Assembly: GCF_002162135.1 (NCBI RefSeq)
Contig: NZ_CP021382.1
Span: 558,001-622,000, forward strand
Length of the DNA: 64,000 nt
Direction: 5' to 3'
Source: Cellvibrio sp. PSBB006
GTDB lineage: Bacteria > Pseudomonadota > Gammaproteobacteria > Pseudomonadales > Cellvibrionaceae
Shown: positions 1-9,476 of the stretch, in pieces
Numbering within the stretch: the first letter of the stretch is position 1
Layout: every line of letters starts with the position of its first letter
Position numbers and translations under genes: made by a program
The notes under the pieces: model-generated
What the model saw: the letters and a program-made list of their open reading frames with translations, nothing else
What the model was told of the DNA's origin: nothing
The model's database searches: none

Positions 1-476
1 CCATTGGTTTGTTCCATCCATTCCTGACCGATGAATCGGTGGCGATGTACGGCGTGGAAGCCGGGGGTCTGGGTATCGAAACGGGCAAACACGCAGCTCC
101 TTTAAACAAAGGTATTCCCGGTGTCCTGCATGGCAACCGCACGTATCTGATGGAAGATGAAAACGGTCAAATTATCGAGACGCATTCTGTATCTGCTGGT
201 CTTGATTATCCTGGTGTAGGTCCGGAACACTCCTGGTTAAAGGACATTGGTCGCGTAAACTATGTGGCAATTAATGATGATGAAGCGCTCGCTGCTTTCC
301 GCAAAATAACGCGGACTGAGGGCATTATGCCAGCGCTGGAGTCCAGTCACGCCTTGGCTTATGTGGAGAAACTTGCACCTACCATGGGCAAAGATCAAAT
401 TATCATTGCCAATCTTTCCGGCCGGGGTGACAAGGATATTCTCACTGTTGCCGAAATCGATGGAATCACCGTTTAA
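1..476 (+). CDS. trpB: Tryptophan synthase beta subunit, C-terminal part (5' end outside window)
   Basis: Only the last ~158 codons are present; the frame is open from base 3. The fragment begins with IGLFHPF and ends with the C-terminal signature SGRGDKD, both characteristic of TrpB, the PLP enzyme that condenses indole with serine to give tryptophan. [19 protein letters not shown] is the conserved region of the C-terminal PLP domain. It lies 40 bp upstream of trpA in the same direction, the usual trpBA pair whose products form an alpha2-beta2 complex with an indole tunnel. The active-site lysine lies in the missing part and cannot be checked. Confidence 0.97.
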   Translation, partial: IGLFHPFLTDESVAMYGVEAGGLGIETGKHAAPLNKGIPGVLHGNRTYLMEDENGQIIETHSVSAGLDYPGVGPEHSWLKDIGRVNYVAINDDEALAAFRKITRTEGIMPALESSHALAYVEKLAPTMGKDQIIIANLSGRGDKDILTVAEIDGITV

Positions 477-516
477 CCGCCATCGGGCACTATCAGTCGT
501 CTAGGAATTTCAATTG

Positions 517-1326
517 ATGAGTCGAATCTCGCAAGTCTTGAGTCAAGCTAAGGCCAATAATCGTAAAGCATTGGTAGCTTATATTGTTAATGGCGATCCT
601 TATCCGGCAGCCACTTTGCCCGCTATGCATAAACTGGTGGAGCAAGGGGTTGATGTCATCGAGCTGGGTGTTCCCTTTTCCGATCCGATGGCCGAAGGGC
701 CAGTTATCCAGAAAGGACATGAGCGGGCGCTCGCCCATAACATCAGTTTGAGAAATACCCTGGAAGTGGTGAGTGAGTTTCGTAAAACCAATAACCACAC
801 GCCTCTGGTATTGATGGGATACGCCAATCCGGTAGAGCGTTTTGGCTACGAAGCTTTCGCCAAGGCTGCAGCCGAAGCAGGCGTCGATGGTTTGTTGACG
901 GTAGACTTGCCTCCTGAGGAAGTCGTGGTATTGAAGGATGCCTTGGATGCTGCGGGCCTCGATAACATCTTCCTGTTGGCACCGACAACAACCCTGGAGC
1001 GGGCGCGCAAAATTGCCAGCCACGCCAGTGGTTTTCTCTACTATGTATCTCTCAAAGGTGTTACCGGTGCCGGTCACTTGGATGTCGGTGCGGTAAAAGC
1101 CAAACTGGATGAGTTTGGTAAGCTTACCGATCTGCCGGTTTGTGTCGGTTTTGGCATCAAAGATCCTGAAACAGCCAAGGCGATTGCCTCCCTCGCGGAT
1201 GGTGTAGTCGTTGGTAGTGTGTTGGTGGAAAAAATGGGCAGTATGGCTGACCAAGGCCAGGATGCGATTGCTCAGGCAGTCGGTGATATTGTTGGCGGCA
1301 TCCGTCGGGCACTTGATGCGCGCTAA
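517..1326 (+). CDS. trpA: Tryptophan synthase alpha subunit (catalytic Asp60 is Glu here)
   Basis: A 269-residue TIM-barrel protein that cleaves indole-3-glycerol phosphate to indole for the TrpB partner encoded just upstream. I chose ATG 517 over TTG 514 because TAGGAA at 502-507 sits 9 bases before it. With this start the family motif falls at the classic numbers: Glu49 in VIELGVPFSDP is the catalytic acid. The second acid, Asp60 in the best-studied enzymes (LADGP), is Glu60 here (MAEGPVIQ; codon GAA at 694-696). The phosphate-binding regions near the C-terminus (VGFGIK, GVVVGSVLV) are present, and length is normal. The D60E change is conservative and the protein otherwise looks functional. 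Confidence 0.96.
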   Translation: MSRISQVLSQAKANNRKALVAYIVNGDPYPAATLPAMHKLVEQGVDVIELGVPFSDPMAEGPVIQKGHERALAHNISLRNTLEVVSEFRKTNNHTPLVLMGYANPVERFGYEAFAKAAAEAGVDGLLTVDLPPEEVVVLKDALDAAGLDNIFLLAPTTTLERARKIASHASGFLYYVSLKGVTGAGHLDVGAVKAKLDEFGKLTDLPVCVGFGIKDPETAKAIASLADGVVVGSVLVEKMGSMADQGQDAIAQAVGDIVGGIRRALDAR

Positions 1327-1370
1327 AACTGATTTTTAATGTCGAAAACTGTAACGAGAGAAGATAACCG

Positions 1371-2231
1371 ATGAGTTGGTTAGACAAGATTATCCCTAAC
1401 GTGGTGCGCTCGGAAGGCAAGCGCAGTACCAAAGTCCCTGAAGGTTTGTGGGAGAAATGTGTGAAGTGCGATGCAGTGCTTTACAAGCCCGAACTGGAAA
1501 AAAATCTCGATGTTTGTCCCAAGTGCGATCACCACAAACGCATGGGCGCACGAGCGCGCCTGAATGTATTCCTTGATGAAGATAATCGTAAGGAATTGGC
1601 GACGGAAGTTGAGCCTATTGACCGTCTGAAATTTAAAGACATCAAAAAATATAAAGAGCGTTTAACCTCAGCCCAGAAAACTACGGGCGAAAAAGATGCC
1701 TTGATTGCCATGAAGGGTGAGTTGAAGGGTATGCCGGTGGTAGCAGTGGCTTTTGAGTTTGCGTTCCACGGTGGTTCGATGGGATATGTGGTAGGTGAAC
1801 GTTTTACCCGCGCTGCCAAAGTGGCCCTTGAAGAAAATATTCCGTTGATCTGTTTCTCCGCTACGGGCGGCGCTCGCATGCAAGAGGCGTTGATTTCTCT
1901 GATGCAGATGGCCAAAACCAGCGCGGTGATTGAGCGCTTGAAGATGCAGGGAACGCCTTATATTTCGATCATGACAGATCCGGTATATGGCGGTGTGTCA
2001 GCCAGTCTGGCGCTTTTGGGTGATATCAATGCCGCTGAGCCGGGTGCGCGCGCCGGTTTTGCTGGTCCAAATATTATCGAGCAAACCATTCGCCAGAAGT
2101 TACCTAAAGGTTTCCAGCGCAGTGAATTTTTGCTGGAGCATGGAGCTATCGACATGATCATTCACCGTCGTGACATGCGCGATAAAGTTGCTGCCTTGCT
2201 GGCGAAATTTACCCGTCGCGCAGCGGTTTAA
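1371..2231 (+). CDS. accD: Acetyl-CoA carboxylase carboxyltransferase beta subunit
   Basis: A 286-residue cytoplasmic protein that, with AccA, transfers carboxyl from biotin-BCCP to acetyl-CoA, the committed step of fatty acid synthesis. An N-terminal four-cysteine zinc ribbon is visible (Cys30, Cys33, Cys49, Cys52). The crotonase-like carboxyltransferase fold follows, with the glycine-rich stretch [10 protein letters not shown] and [18 protein letters not shown]-type purines precede ATG 1371. It sits between trpA and folC as in pseudomonads, so it is probably cotranscribed with folC, whose start is 20 bp downstream of its stop. Confidence 0.97.
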   Translation: MSWLDKIIPNVVRSEGKRSTKVPEGLWEKCVKCDAVLYKPELEKNLDVCPKCDHHKRMGARARLNVFLDEDNRKELATEVEPIDRLKFKDIKKYKERLTSAQKTTGEKDALIAMKGELKGMPVVAVAFEFAFHGGSMGYVVGERFTRAAKVALEENIPLICFSATGGARMQEALISLMQMAKTSAVIERLKMQGTPYISIMTDPVYGGVSASLALLGDINAAEPGARAGFAGPNIIEQTIRQKLPKGFQRSEFLLEHGAIDMIIHRRDMRDKVAALLAKFTRRAAV

Positions 2232-2251
2232 ACTTTTCGCCCTGCGCTTCG

Positions 2252-3541
2252 ATGCAATTTTCATCACTTAATGACTGGTTGGGGTGGCTGGAAACCTGCC
2301 ATCCCCAGGAGATCGACCTGGGGCTGGAGCGCATCCGCGTTGTCGCTCAACGATTGCAGTTGTTGAATCCCTCCGCAAGGGTTGTCACGGTTGGCGGCAC
2401 TAACGGCAAGGGTTCATGTGTGGCGGCTACGGCTGCACTGTTGCGCGCCGCAGGGAAAAAAGTTGGCGTTTATACATCTCCCCATCTGCTGCACTATTGC
2501 GAACGCATCTGTATTGATGGCGTAAATGCCACTGAGGCAGAGGTTTGTGACGCATTCGAAAAGATTTATCTCGCTTGTAACGCTGTCAGTCTGACCTATT
2601 TTGAGTTTGGCACTCTCGCTGCATTGGAGATATTCCGCTGTCACCAGGTGGATGCCATAGTGCTGGAGGTCGGACTAGGCGGCCGGCTAGATGCCGTCAA
2701 TATTATTGATGCCGATGTTGCTGTCATTACCAGTATCGATCTCGATCACCAGGACTGGTTGGGTAATGATCGAGAAAGTATCGGACAGGAAAAAGCGGGC
2801 ATTATGCGTCCGCATCGGCCGGTTGTTTGCGCTGATCCTGTGCCACCAAAGACGGTGCTGGACACAGCGCAACATGTATCTGCTGTGTGGCACGGTGTGG
2901 GTGAGAGTTTTGCTTTTACTCAAGGGCATATGCGATGGGATTGGTGGGGGCTCGACCCCGCAGATCAACGCGTTGTTATGGAGCAGATGCCATTACCTGT
3001 GTTGCCCTTGCCGAGTCTTGCCGCTGCATTGCAAGTGGTGAATCTGCTCGGAATTGATCTCAGTAAAATTGACTGCGCCTCTGTGCTGGAGAATTTACAG
3101 CTTCCCGGGCGCTTTCAACAACTGCGCCATCTCAATCAGCATTTTATTCTGGATGTTGCGCACAATCCTGCCGCTACGCAGTACCTTGCGCGGCGCCTGC
3201 AAGCCCAGGATTTCTCGGGACGCATTATTGGTATTGTGGCGATGATGGCAGACAAGGATCGCTCGAATAGCCTGGGAAATCTTACGCATTTAATCAACGC
3301 CTGGTATCTGGCAGATCTCTCATGGTTGCCGCGCGCCGCTACGCCTGACCAATTGGCGCAGGACCTGCAACAACTGACCGTGCCTGTTGTCGGTCGTGGT
3401 ACAGTGGCAGAGTGTATTGCGCAAGCGCTGACTGTTGCACAAGCTGAAGATCGAATCGTCGTCTTCGGTTCTTTCTATACTGTGGCTGCTGCGCTGGCCG
3501 TTTTGCAGCCTTTAGAGCCAGAGAGCGGGAGTCACCGGTGA
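2252..3541 (+). CDS. folC: Bifunctional folylpolyglutamate synthase / dihydrofolate synthase
   Basis: A 429-residue Mur-ligase-family enzyme that makes dihydrofolate from dihydropteroate and adds glutamates to folates. The ATP-binding loop GGTNGKGS lies near residues 48-55. It is followed by the substrate loop TSPHLLHYCERI, the Mg-binding EVGLGGRLDAVN, SIDLDHQDWLG, and the C-terminal domain motif LDVAHNPAA. Length is typical. The TGA stop (3539-3541) overlaps the GTG start of the downstream SPOR-domain gene by four bases (GTGA), indicating translational coupling within accD-folC-dedD. Confidence 0.96.
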   Translation: MQFSSLNDWLGWLETCHPQEIDLGLERIRVVAQRLQLLNPSARVVTVGGTNGKGSCVAATAALLRAAGKKVGVYTSPHLLHYCERICIDGVNATEAEVCDAFEKIYLACNAVSLTYFEFGTLAALEIFRCHQVDAIVLEVGLGGRLDAVNIIDADVAVITSIDLDHQDWLGNDRESIGQEKAGIMRPHRPVVCADPVPPKTVLDTAQHVSAVWHGVGESFAFTQGHMRWDWWGLDPADQRVVMEQMPLPVLPLPSLAAALQVVNLLGIDLSKIDCASVLENLQLPGRFQQLRHLNQHFILDVAHNPAATQYLARRLQAQDFSGRIIGIVAMMADKDRSNSLGNLTHLINAWYLADLSWLPRAATPDQLAQDLQQLTVPVVGRGTVAECIAQALTVAQAEDRIVVFGSFYTVAAALAVLQPLEPESGSHR

Positions 3542-4113
3542 AAGATGCCTTGAAACAAAGATTGGTTGGCGCGGTGGTCCTGGCTGCTATCGGTGTGATC
3601 TTCTTGCCTGGCTTTTTTAAAGAGCAGCAAGGGCACCAGGTTGAAACCCGCACACAAATTCCCACTGAGCCCTCCTCGCCGCACGTCACGTTTGAAACGC
3701 CGCAGCAGACTGAAGTTTCCCCTGCACCAGAACCGGAGACCATGTTTTTACCTCCGGAGCCTGAACCGAAGACTGAAATCGACGAGACCAGCCCATCCAC
3801 GGCATCTGCTGAAAGCAAGCCTGCCGATACCACCGATGAGGTTCCTGAACTACCATTGGAAGCTGACGGAATTCCGGAAGCCTGGGTGGTACAGGTCGCG
3901 AGCCTTAGCAATAAAGAGGCTGCCAGCAAATTACGCGATGAGTTGCAGGCAGAAGGCCATAAGGCCTATGTGCGGACGGTTACTACCGCAAATGGCTCGG
4001 TAACCCGGGTTTTCATCGGTCCAAAACTGGATAAAGCGGAAGCCCTGAAAGTAAAAGCCGAAGTCGACAAGCGCCTGAAAGTGAATGCTATGGTGCTGCG
4101 ATTCAAGCCTTGA
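3538..4113 (+). CDS. dedD: SPOR-domain cell-division protein, DedD-like
   Basis: A 191-residue predicted inner-membrane protein. A short cytoplasmic N-terminus (KDALKQR) precedes one membrane segment at about residues 8-27. A proline/glutamate-rich periplasmic linker (~35-110) and a C-terminal SPOR domain (~113-191, beginning AWVVQVASLSNKEAA) follow. SPOR domains bind denuded septal peptidoglycan. GTG is the start, with GGGAG at 3527-3531. The position between folC and cvpA-purF matches dedD in Escherichia coli and pseudomonads, so the assignment rests on both domain layout and gene order. Sequence in the linker is not conserved. Confidence 0.9.
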   Translation: MKDALKQRLVGAVVLAAIGVIFLPGFFKEQQGHQVETRTQIPTEPSSPHVTFETPQQTEVSPAPEPETMFLPPEPEPKTEIDETSPSTASAESKPADTTDEVPELPLEADGIPEAWVVQVASLSNKEAASKLRDELQAEGHKAYVRTVTTANGSVTRVFIGPKLDKAEALKVKAEVDKRLKVNAMVLRFKP

Positions 4114-4216
4114 AGTGGGTGAGGCGGGCCACCATTATTCCCTTGTTTTCGGGGTATCTGATGCAGGACCGGTCTGCTAAAATGCGCCTCCTTGATCAAC
4201 CGGAGATTCCTGGCGC

Positions 4217-4717
4217 ATGAATTGGGCAGATTGGACCATTGTCGTTATCTTGGTTCTATCCAGTTTGATCAGTATCAAGCGGGGTTTCGTCAAGGAAGCC
4301 CTTTCTCTCGCCACCTGGGTTCTGGCAGTCATTATTGCGCTATTCTTCAGCGAACGTCTGGCTGTCCTGTTAACGGATTCAATTACTACTCCCTCAGTCC
4401 GCGAGGTTGTCGCGTTTGCCATTTTATTTATTGCGACTTTATTGGTCGGTGCAATGGTGAATTATCTGATTGGAGAGTTGGTGCGGATTACCGGTCTATC
4501 CGGCACCGACCGCACTTTAGGCATGGTGTTCGGTTTGGCCCGTGGTTTTATTATCGTGATGGCATTACTGATTTTCTTGCCCTCATTGATTCCCGTTGAA
4601 GAAGATGGCTGGTGGCACGAATCACGATTGATTCCCTATTTTTTATCATTTGAAGACTGGGCTCGCTCTGCGGCCACAGACGTCTCGCAAATGTTTTCAG
4701 GTTTGTTCGGCAAGTAG
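4217..4717 (+). CDS. cvpA: CvpA family membrane protein
   Basis: A 166-residue protein with about four hydrophobic segments. It opens with NWADWTIVVILVLSSLISIKRGFVKEALSLATW, the conserved CvpA N-terminus with its arginine/glycine turn. The family is required for colicin V export in E. coli and is linked to envelope and bile-stress tolerance; the exact biochemical role is unsettled. It lies 30 bp upstream of purF, the standard cvpA-purF arrangement, and was historically noted as a purF-linked gene. A 103-bp gap separates it from dedD. Confidence 0.93.
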   Translation: MNWADWTIVVILVLSSLISIKRGFVKEALSLATWVLAVIIALFFSERLAVLLTDSITTPSVREVVAFAILFIATLLVGAMVNYLIGELVRITGLSGTDRTLGMVFGLARGFIIVMALLIFLPSLIPVEEDGWWHESRLIPYFLSFEDWARSAATDVSQMFSGLFGK

Positions 4718-4747
4718 CAATACACATTTTTTAAAGGTGAGGCAATT

Positions 4748-6280
4748 ATGTGCGGCATTGTTGGTATTGTGGGTAAACGCGATGTGAATTTGCAGTTATA
4801 CGACGCGTTAACCATATTGCAACACAGGGGGCAGGATGCCGCAGGGATTGTGACTTGTCAGGACGGTAGACTGGCGCAACAAAAAGCAAATGGTTTGGTG
4901 CAGGATGTGTTCAGGACGCGTCACATGCAACGGCTGGTGGGTAACATGGGGATTGGCCACGTCCGTTATCCTACCGCAGGCAGCTCCGGCCCGGCTCTTG
5001 CTCAGCCTTTCTATGTAAACTCACCCTATGGCGTTGCCCTGGCTCACAACGGCAACCTCACCAATGCGGCTCAACTGAGTGAAGAATTATTCAAGACCGA
5101 TTTACGCCATGTGAATACCGACTCAGATTCTGAAGTTCTCTTGAACGTGTTTGCACACGAACTGCAATTGCAAGGAAAATTAACGCCCACCGCTGATGAT
5201 ATTTTTGCCGCTGTGTCTGGCGTACACCGTCGCGTCAGTGGCGGCTACGCAATAGTTTCCTTGATTGCGCGTTATGGTCTGGTCGCTTTCCGCGATCCCT
5301 TTGGAATCCGCCCTCTCGTATACGGCAAGCGTGAAACAGAAGAGGGCACAGAATATATGGTGGCTTCGGAAAGCGTCGCACTTAACGTATTGGGCTTTGA
5401 GTTGATGGATGATGTTGCTCCGGGTGAGGCCATCTATATCACTGAGGACGGGCAACTGCATCGTCGCCAATGCGGAGAAAACCCCAGTTTAAATCCCTGT
5501 ATTTTTGAGCATGTTTATTTTGCTCGACCCGATTCCATCATTGATGGTATTTCGGTCTATAAGGCCCGCTTGCGTCAGGGTGAAAAACTGGCGGAGAAAA
5601 TACTGCGCGAGCGTCCCGATCACGACATTGATGTTGTGATCCCGATTCCTGACAGCAGCCGCGTGGCGGGCCAGGCATTGGCGCAAAAACTGGGTGTAAA
5701 ATTCCGCGAAGGCCTGGTGAAGAACCGTTACATCGGCCGCACATTCATTATGCCGGGCCAACAGCAGCGTAAAAAATCTGTGCGTCAGAAATTGAATCCT
5801 ATTGACCTCGAATTTAAAGGAAAAAATGTGTTGCTGGTGGATGACTCCATCGTGCGCGGTACAACCTGTCAGCAAATTATTCAAATGTCGCGCGACGCTG
5901 GTGCCAAGAAAGTTTATTTTGCTTCCGCTTCACCAGCGGTCATCTATCCGAATGTGTATGGCATCGACATGCCTACGGCTTCCGAATTGATTGCACACGG
6001 TCGCACCCATGAAGAGGTGTGTCGCGAAATCGGGGCTGACTGGTTGATTTACCAGGATCTGGAAGATTTGATTGCCGCGTCTTCGGAAGGTAACAGCCGT
6101 GTCACCAATTTTGATTGCTCAGTGTTTACCGGCGAGTACATTACCGGAAAGGTTACGCAGGAATATCTCGATATGTTGGCGGCAGTACGCAATGACAATG
6201 CCAAAACCAAAACCGGTAAAAAAACTTTCAAGCCGGAAGATACTGTCATCGGTTTGCACAATGGTGTAGCCAATAGTTAG
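4748..6280 (+). CDS. purF: Amidophosphoribosyltransferase
   Basis: A 510-residue enzyme that makes 5-phosphoribosylamine from PRPP and glutamine, the first committed step of purine synthesis. The N-terminal Ntn glutaminase domain starts MCGIVGIVG, so Cys2 becomes the nucleophile once Met is removed, with no propeptide. The C-terminal phosphoribosyltransferase domain carries the PRPP loop [10 protein letters not shown] at about residues 362-371. Length is normal for the gammaproteobacterial enzyme. GGTGAGG lies just upstream of the ATG. Downstream metZ begins 23 bp later, as in Pseudomonas. Confidence 0.97.
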   Translation: MCGIVGIVGKRDVNLQLYDALTILQHRGQDAAGIVTCQDGRLAQQKANGLVQDVFRTRHMQRLVGNMGIGHVRYPTAGSSGPALAQPFYVNSPYGVALAHNGNLTNAAQLSEELFKTDLRHVNTDSDSEVLLNVFAHELQLQGKLTPTADDIFAAVSGVHRRVSGGYAIVSLIARYGLVAFRDPFGIRPLVYGKRETEEGTEYMVASESVALNVLGFELMDDVAPGEAIYITEDGQLHRRQCGENPSLNPCIFEHVYFARPDSIIDGISVYKARLRQGEKLAEKILRERPDHDIDVVIPIPDSSRVAGQALAQKLGVKFREGLVKNRYIGRTFIMPGQQQRKKSVRQKLNPIDLEFKGKNVLLVDDSIVRGTTCQQIIQMSRDAGAKKVYFASASPAVIYPNVYGIDMPTASELIAHGRTHEEVCREIGADWLIYQDLEDLIAASSEGNSRVTNFDCSVFTGEYITGKVTQEYLDMLAAVRNDNAKTKTGKKTFKPEDTVIGLHNGVANS

Positions 6281-6303
6281 CAAAGATCAGCGGGAATATA
6301 CCA

Positions 6304-7497
6304 ATGGATGAGTTTGACAATTATCTGGATCATGCAGCGCTGGATACCTTGGCAGTCCGCGCCGGTCAGGTGCGCACTCAAGAAGGCGAACACAGCGAAG
6401 CCTTGTTTCTCACATCAAGTTACGTTTTCGGTAGCGCAAGTGAAGCTGCTCAACGTTTTTCCGGCGAGCAGCCCGGCAATGTGTATTCACGCTACACCAA
6501 TCCGACGGTAAGAAACTTTGAACAGCGTATTGCTGCACTGGAAGGAGCGGAAGCTGCTGTAGGTACATCGTCAGGTATGGCGGCAATTTTGAGCACCTGT
6601 ATTGCGTTGCTGCAATCCGGCGATCACATTGTCTGTTCTCGCAGTGTATTCGGTACGACAACGGTATTGCTAAGTAAATATTTGCAAAAATTCGGTGTCA
6701 CGACCACTTTCGTAAATCCTGTTGACTACACTGCATGGCAAGCTGCTTTCACCCCCAAAACCAAATTGGTTTTTGTTGAAACGCCGTCTAATCCATTGTG
6801 TGATGTGATCGATATCCAGCGTCTTGCTGATATAACCCATCAGCATGATGCGTTACTGGTCGTGGATAATTGTTTTTGTACGCCGGCGTTGCAGCGCCCG
6901 CTGGAATTCGGAGCAGATTTAATCGTTCATTCCGCCACCAAATATATTGATGGCCAGGGGCGGTGTCTCGGCGGTGTAGTGGCAGGCCCAAAAAAATGGG
7001 TTGATGAGGTGCTCGGTTTTATTCGCAGTGCCGGGCCGACCATGAGCCCATTCAATGCCTGGGTATTTCTTAAGGGCTTGGAAACCTTGCGCTTGCGGAT
7101 GGAAGCACATTCGCGCAATGCATTGGCACTGGCGCAATGGTTGGATGCGCAGCCGCAGGTTGAAAAAGTTTTTTATGCGGGACTGCCTTCACACAATGGC
7201 TACGAACTTGCCACCAAGCAGCAGTCTGCTTACGGTGGTGTGCTATCGTTTCGAGTGAAAGGTGATCGCGAAGCAGCGTGGAAGGTCATTGATGCAACAC
7301 GCATTATGTCATTGACGGCCAACCTGGGTGATACCAAAACGACGATAGTGCATCCGGCCACCACAACCCATGGGCGCTTGAGTCCCGAGCAAAAAGCGGA
7401 AGCAGGTATCACGGAAAATTTAATCCGTGTTGCCGTTGGCCTCGAAGATATTGCTGATTTACAGGCGGATCTCGCGCGAGGGTTGGCTTCCTTGTAA
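6304..7497 (+). CDS. metZ: O-succinylhomoserine sulfhydrylase
   Basis: A 397-residue Cys/Met-metabolism PLP enzyme that combines O-succinylhomoserine with sulfide to make homocysteine directly, bypassing the MetB/MetC route. The PLP lysine is Lys213 in HSATKYIDGQGR. ETPSNPLCDV and the C-terminal SLGDTKT-like stretch (NLGDTKTTIVHPATTTH) match the family. Assignment as metZ rather than metB rests on resemblance to the pseudomonad protein and on its position behind purF; sequence alone separates the two only weakly. Confidence 0.9.
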   Translation: MDEFDNYLDHAALDTLAVRAGQVRTQEGEHSEALFLTSSYVFGSASEAAQRFSGEQPGNVYSRYTNPTVRNFEQRIAALEGAEAAVGTSSGMAAILSTCIALLQSGDHIVCSRSVFGTTTVLLSKYLQKFGVTTTFVNPVDYTAWQAAFTPKTKLVFVETPSNPLCDVIDIQRLADITHQHDALLVVDNCFCTPALQRPLEFGADLIVHSATKYIDGQGRCLGGVVAGPKKWVDEVLGFIRSAGPTMSPFNAWVFLKGLETLRLRMEAHSRNALALAQWLDAQPQVEKVFYAGLPSHNGYELATKQQSAYGGVLSFRVKGDREAAWKVIDATRIMSLTANLGDTKTTIVHPATTTHGRLSPEQKAEAGITENLIRVAVGLEDIADLQADLARGLASL

Positions 7498-7525
7498 TGA
7501 TCAACAATAAAGGCACCCAGGACTT

Positions 7526-8449
7526 ATGCGGGATTTTATAGAAGTTATTGTTTCTGAAGTTGGTCGCGTATTGCTTGGCAAGGAAGATAAAATCAAACTC
7601 GCCTTAACCTGTTTGTTGTCCGACGGCCATTTATTGATTGAAGACCTGCCGGGGATGGGTAAGACCAGTCTGTCCCAGGCTCTTGCCAAAGTCCTCGGCC
7701 TTTCCCACCAACGTATTCAATTCACCAGTGATATGTTGCCCGCCGATATTCTCGGTGTTTCTGTTTTTGATCCCAAAGAAGGCCAATTTACTTTTCATCC
7801 TGGTCCAGTATTTACCCAGGTATTGCTGGCCGATGAGATTAATCGTACGACGCCAAAAACTCAAAGCGCGCTGCTGGAAGCGATGGAAGAAGGGCAGGTG
7901 ACTATCGAAGGGGAAACCCGTGTCTTGCCCAAACCTTTCTTTGTTATTGCTACCCAAAACCCGCAATCCCAAATGGGCACTTATCCTTTGCCGGAGTCGC
8001 AATTGGATCGTTTCCTCATGCGTATCAGTTTGGGGTATCCGGATGCGACGGCGGAAAAACAATTATTTCTGGGCGGCGATCCGCGACAACATTTAAAAGA
8101 TTTAAAAGTATGTATCACTCCGGCGCAGTTGCAGGACATCAAGCAAGCCACGCAGAAAATTAAAACCTCGGATAACCTGCTTGATTATCTTCAGCGCCTG
8201 ATTCATTACACTCGTGTATCCGCGGATTTTTCTTACGGACTTTCACCGCGTGGCGCCATGGCATTGTTGCGCGCGGCGAAAACCTGGGCATTTATGCATG
8301 GTCGTGCTTATGTGATTCCCGAAGATATTCAGGCGCTGCTGCCGGCGGTGGTTACGCATCGCATTGCGCCGGCGTCTTCTGCTCGGGATCAGGGAGAACA
8401 CACATTGGTTATCAAATTGCTCAATACCATTGATGTCGTTGCCAGTTAA
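7526..8449 (+). CDS. MoxR family AAA+ ATPase
   Basis: A 307-residue AAA+ protein of the MoxR type. The Walker A loop is EDLPGMGKT (residues ~39-47), Walker B is LLADEINR and sensor 1 is ATQNP. The C-terminal lid helix region contains SPRGAMALLRAAKTWA, typical of the family. MoxR ATPases are thought to act as chaperones that insert metals or assemble complexes, often with von Willebrand-A or DUF58 partners. It starts 28 bp after metZ but belongs functionally with the next two genes (DUF58 and transglutaminase), a combination recurring in pseudomonads. The client is unknown. Confidence 0.93.
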   Translation: MRDFIEVIVSEVGRVLLGKEDKIKLALTCLLSDGHLLIEDLPGMGKTSLSQALAKVLGLSHQRIQFTSDMLPADILGVSVFDPKEGQFTFHPGPVFTQVLLADEINRTTPKTQSALLEAMEEGQVTIEGETRVLPKPFFVIATQNPQSQMGTYPLPESQLDRFLMRISLGYPDATAEKQLFLGGDPRQHLKDLKVCITPAQLQDIKQATQKIKTSDNLLDYLQRLIHYTRVSADFSYGLSPRGAMALLRAAKTWAFMHGRAYVIPEDIQALLPAVVTHRIAPASSARDQGEHTLVIKLLNTIDVVAS

Positions 8450-8477
8450 ACTACCGAAACATTTCTGACGAGGCGCC

Positions 8478-9476
8478 ATGGACACCAAGCATTCTTTGGT
8501 TAATTCGCTGCGCAACAAGTTTTGGCAATGGGTGGCGCGGCGTGCACCCAAGGCACCTGCTGTAACCCTGCAACACAAATCCATTTATGTCTTTCCTGGC
8601 CGCCAAGGCTTGCTGTTTATCTTTGTGTTGGGATTGATGTGGCTATTGGGTACCAACTACGAAAATAATCTTATCCTGGCGGCAGCATTTCTATTGATGA
8701 GCATGATGATTGTCTCAGTGGTTCATGCATTTCGTAATTTGGCTGGACTGCGTTTTACGGCTATCGGTAGCCAGCCAGTGTTTGCCGGTGATTACGTGCG
8801 TTTTGATGTTTTACTGGAGGCAGCTCCGCGCACCGATCATGAAAACATCCAACTCAGCCTCGACGAGAATGTCTCCATCGCTGTGGATGTTCCCAAGGCT
8901 GGAGAGCAGCGGCTAAACCTCTCTGCTAAAACCCACCGGCGTGGCTGGTTTGAACCTGGGCGCTTGTCGGTTAAGAGCCATTATCCCCTGGGGCTGATCC
9001 GTGCCTGGTCATGGATTCAACTGGATGCTAAAGCGCTGGTGTATCCTGCGCCTCTGGCTTCTGCCGCACCGCCCATGAAGCCGGCTAATTCGCAACAGGG
9101 TGATTATCTGTCCAGAGAAAACAGTGAAGACTTTCAGGGTTTTCAGCGTTATCAGGCGGGCGCGCCTTTAGCTCATGTGGCCTGGAAACAATTTGCGCGC
9201 GGCGCCGGCTTACACCTGAAAGATTATGTGGGTTATCAAAATCAACAAGTCTGGTTGGATTGGGATGGTTTGCCGGGGTTGGACACGGAAACCCGTTTGT
9301 CGCAACTGTGTTATTGGGCCCTGGAACTGGCAAAGACCCACACCGAATTCGGCCTGCGTTTGCCCGATACGACGATTGAGTTGGGCGTAGGAAGTGCACA
9401 TCAGGATCGGGTTCTGCGCGCACTGGCGTTGTTCGAAGTTGATGATCCGGATGCGGGAGGTCGAGGCTATGCGTGA
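8478..9476 (+). CDS. DUF58 domain membrane protein
   Basis: A 332-residue protein with two adjacent membrane segments at about residues 37-75 (GLLFIFVLGLMWLLG, then LILAAAFLLMSMMIVSVV). The DUF58 region lies in the second half (FQGFQRYQAGAPLAHVAWKQFAR), a divergent form of the usual RxYxxGDDxRxIxWxxxAR motif. ATG 8478 is preceded by GAGG. DUF58 proteins usually pair with MoxR ATPases; their biochemical activity is not established. Its TGA overlaps the downstream transglutaminase start, so the three genes are very likely one operon. Confidence 0.9.
   Translation: MDTKHSLVNSLRNKFWQWVARRAPKAPAVTLQHKSIYVFPGRQGLLFIFVLGLMWLLGTNYENNLILAAAFLLMSMMIVSVVHAFRNLAGLRFTAIGSQPVFAGDYVRFDVLLEAAPRTDHENIQLSLDENVSIAVDVPKAGEQRLNLSAKTHRRGWFEPGRLSVKSHYPLGLIRAWSWIQLDAKALVYPAPLASAAPPMKPANSQQGDYLSRENSEDFQGFQRYQAGAPLAHVAWKQFARGAGLHLKDYVGYQNQQVWLDWDGLPGLDTETRLSQLCYWALELAKTHTEFGLRLPDTTIELGVGSAHQDRVLRALALFEVDDPDAGGRGYA

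Noticed and set aside
493..1254. Long minus-strand open frame (253 codons) opposite trpA
   Set aside because: Antisense to a clear, full-length trpA on the other strand; the translation is Gln/His/Arg-rich with no recognisable family. A shadow of codon bias.
3339..3929. Minus-strand open frame (196 codons) opposite folC and dedD
   Set aside because: Low-complexity Ser/Gly/Val translation opposite the Pro/Glu linker of the SPOR protein; no ribosome site.
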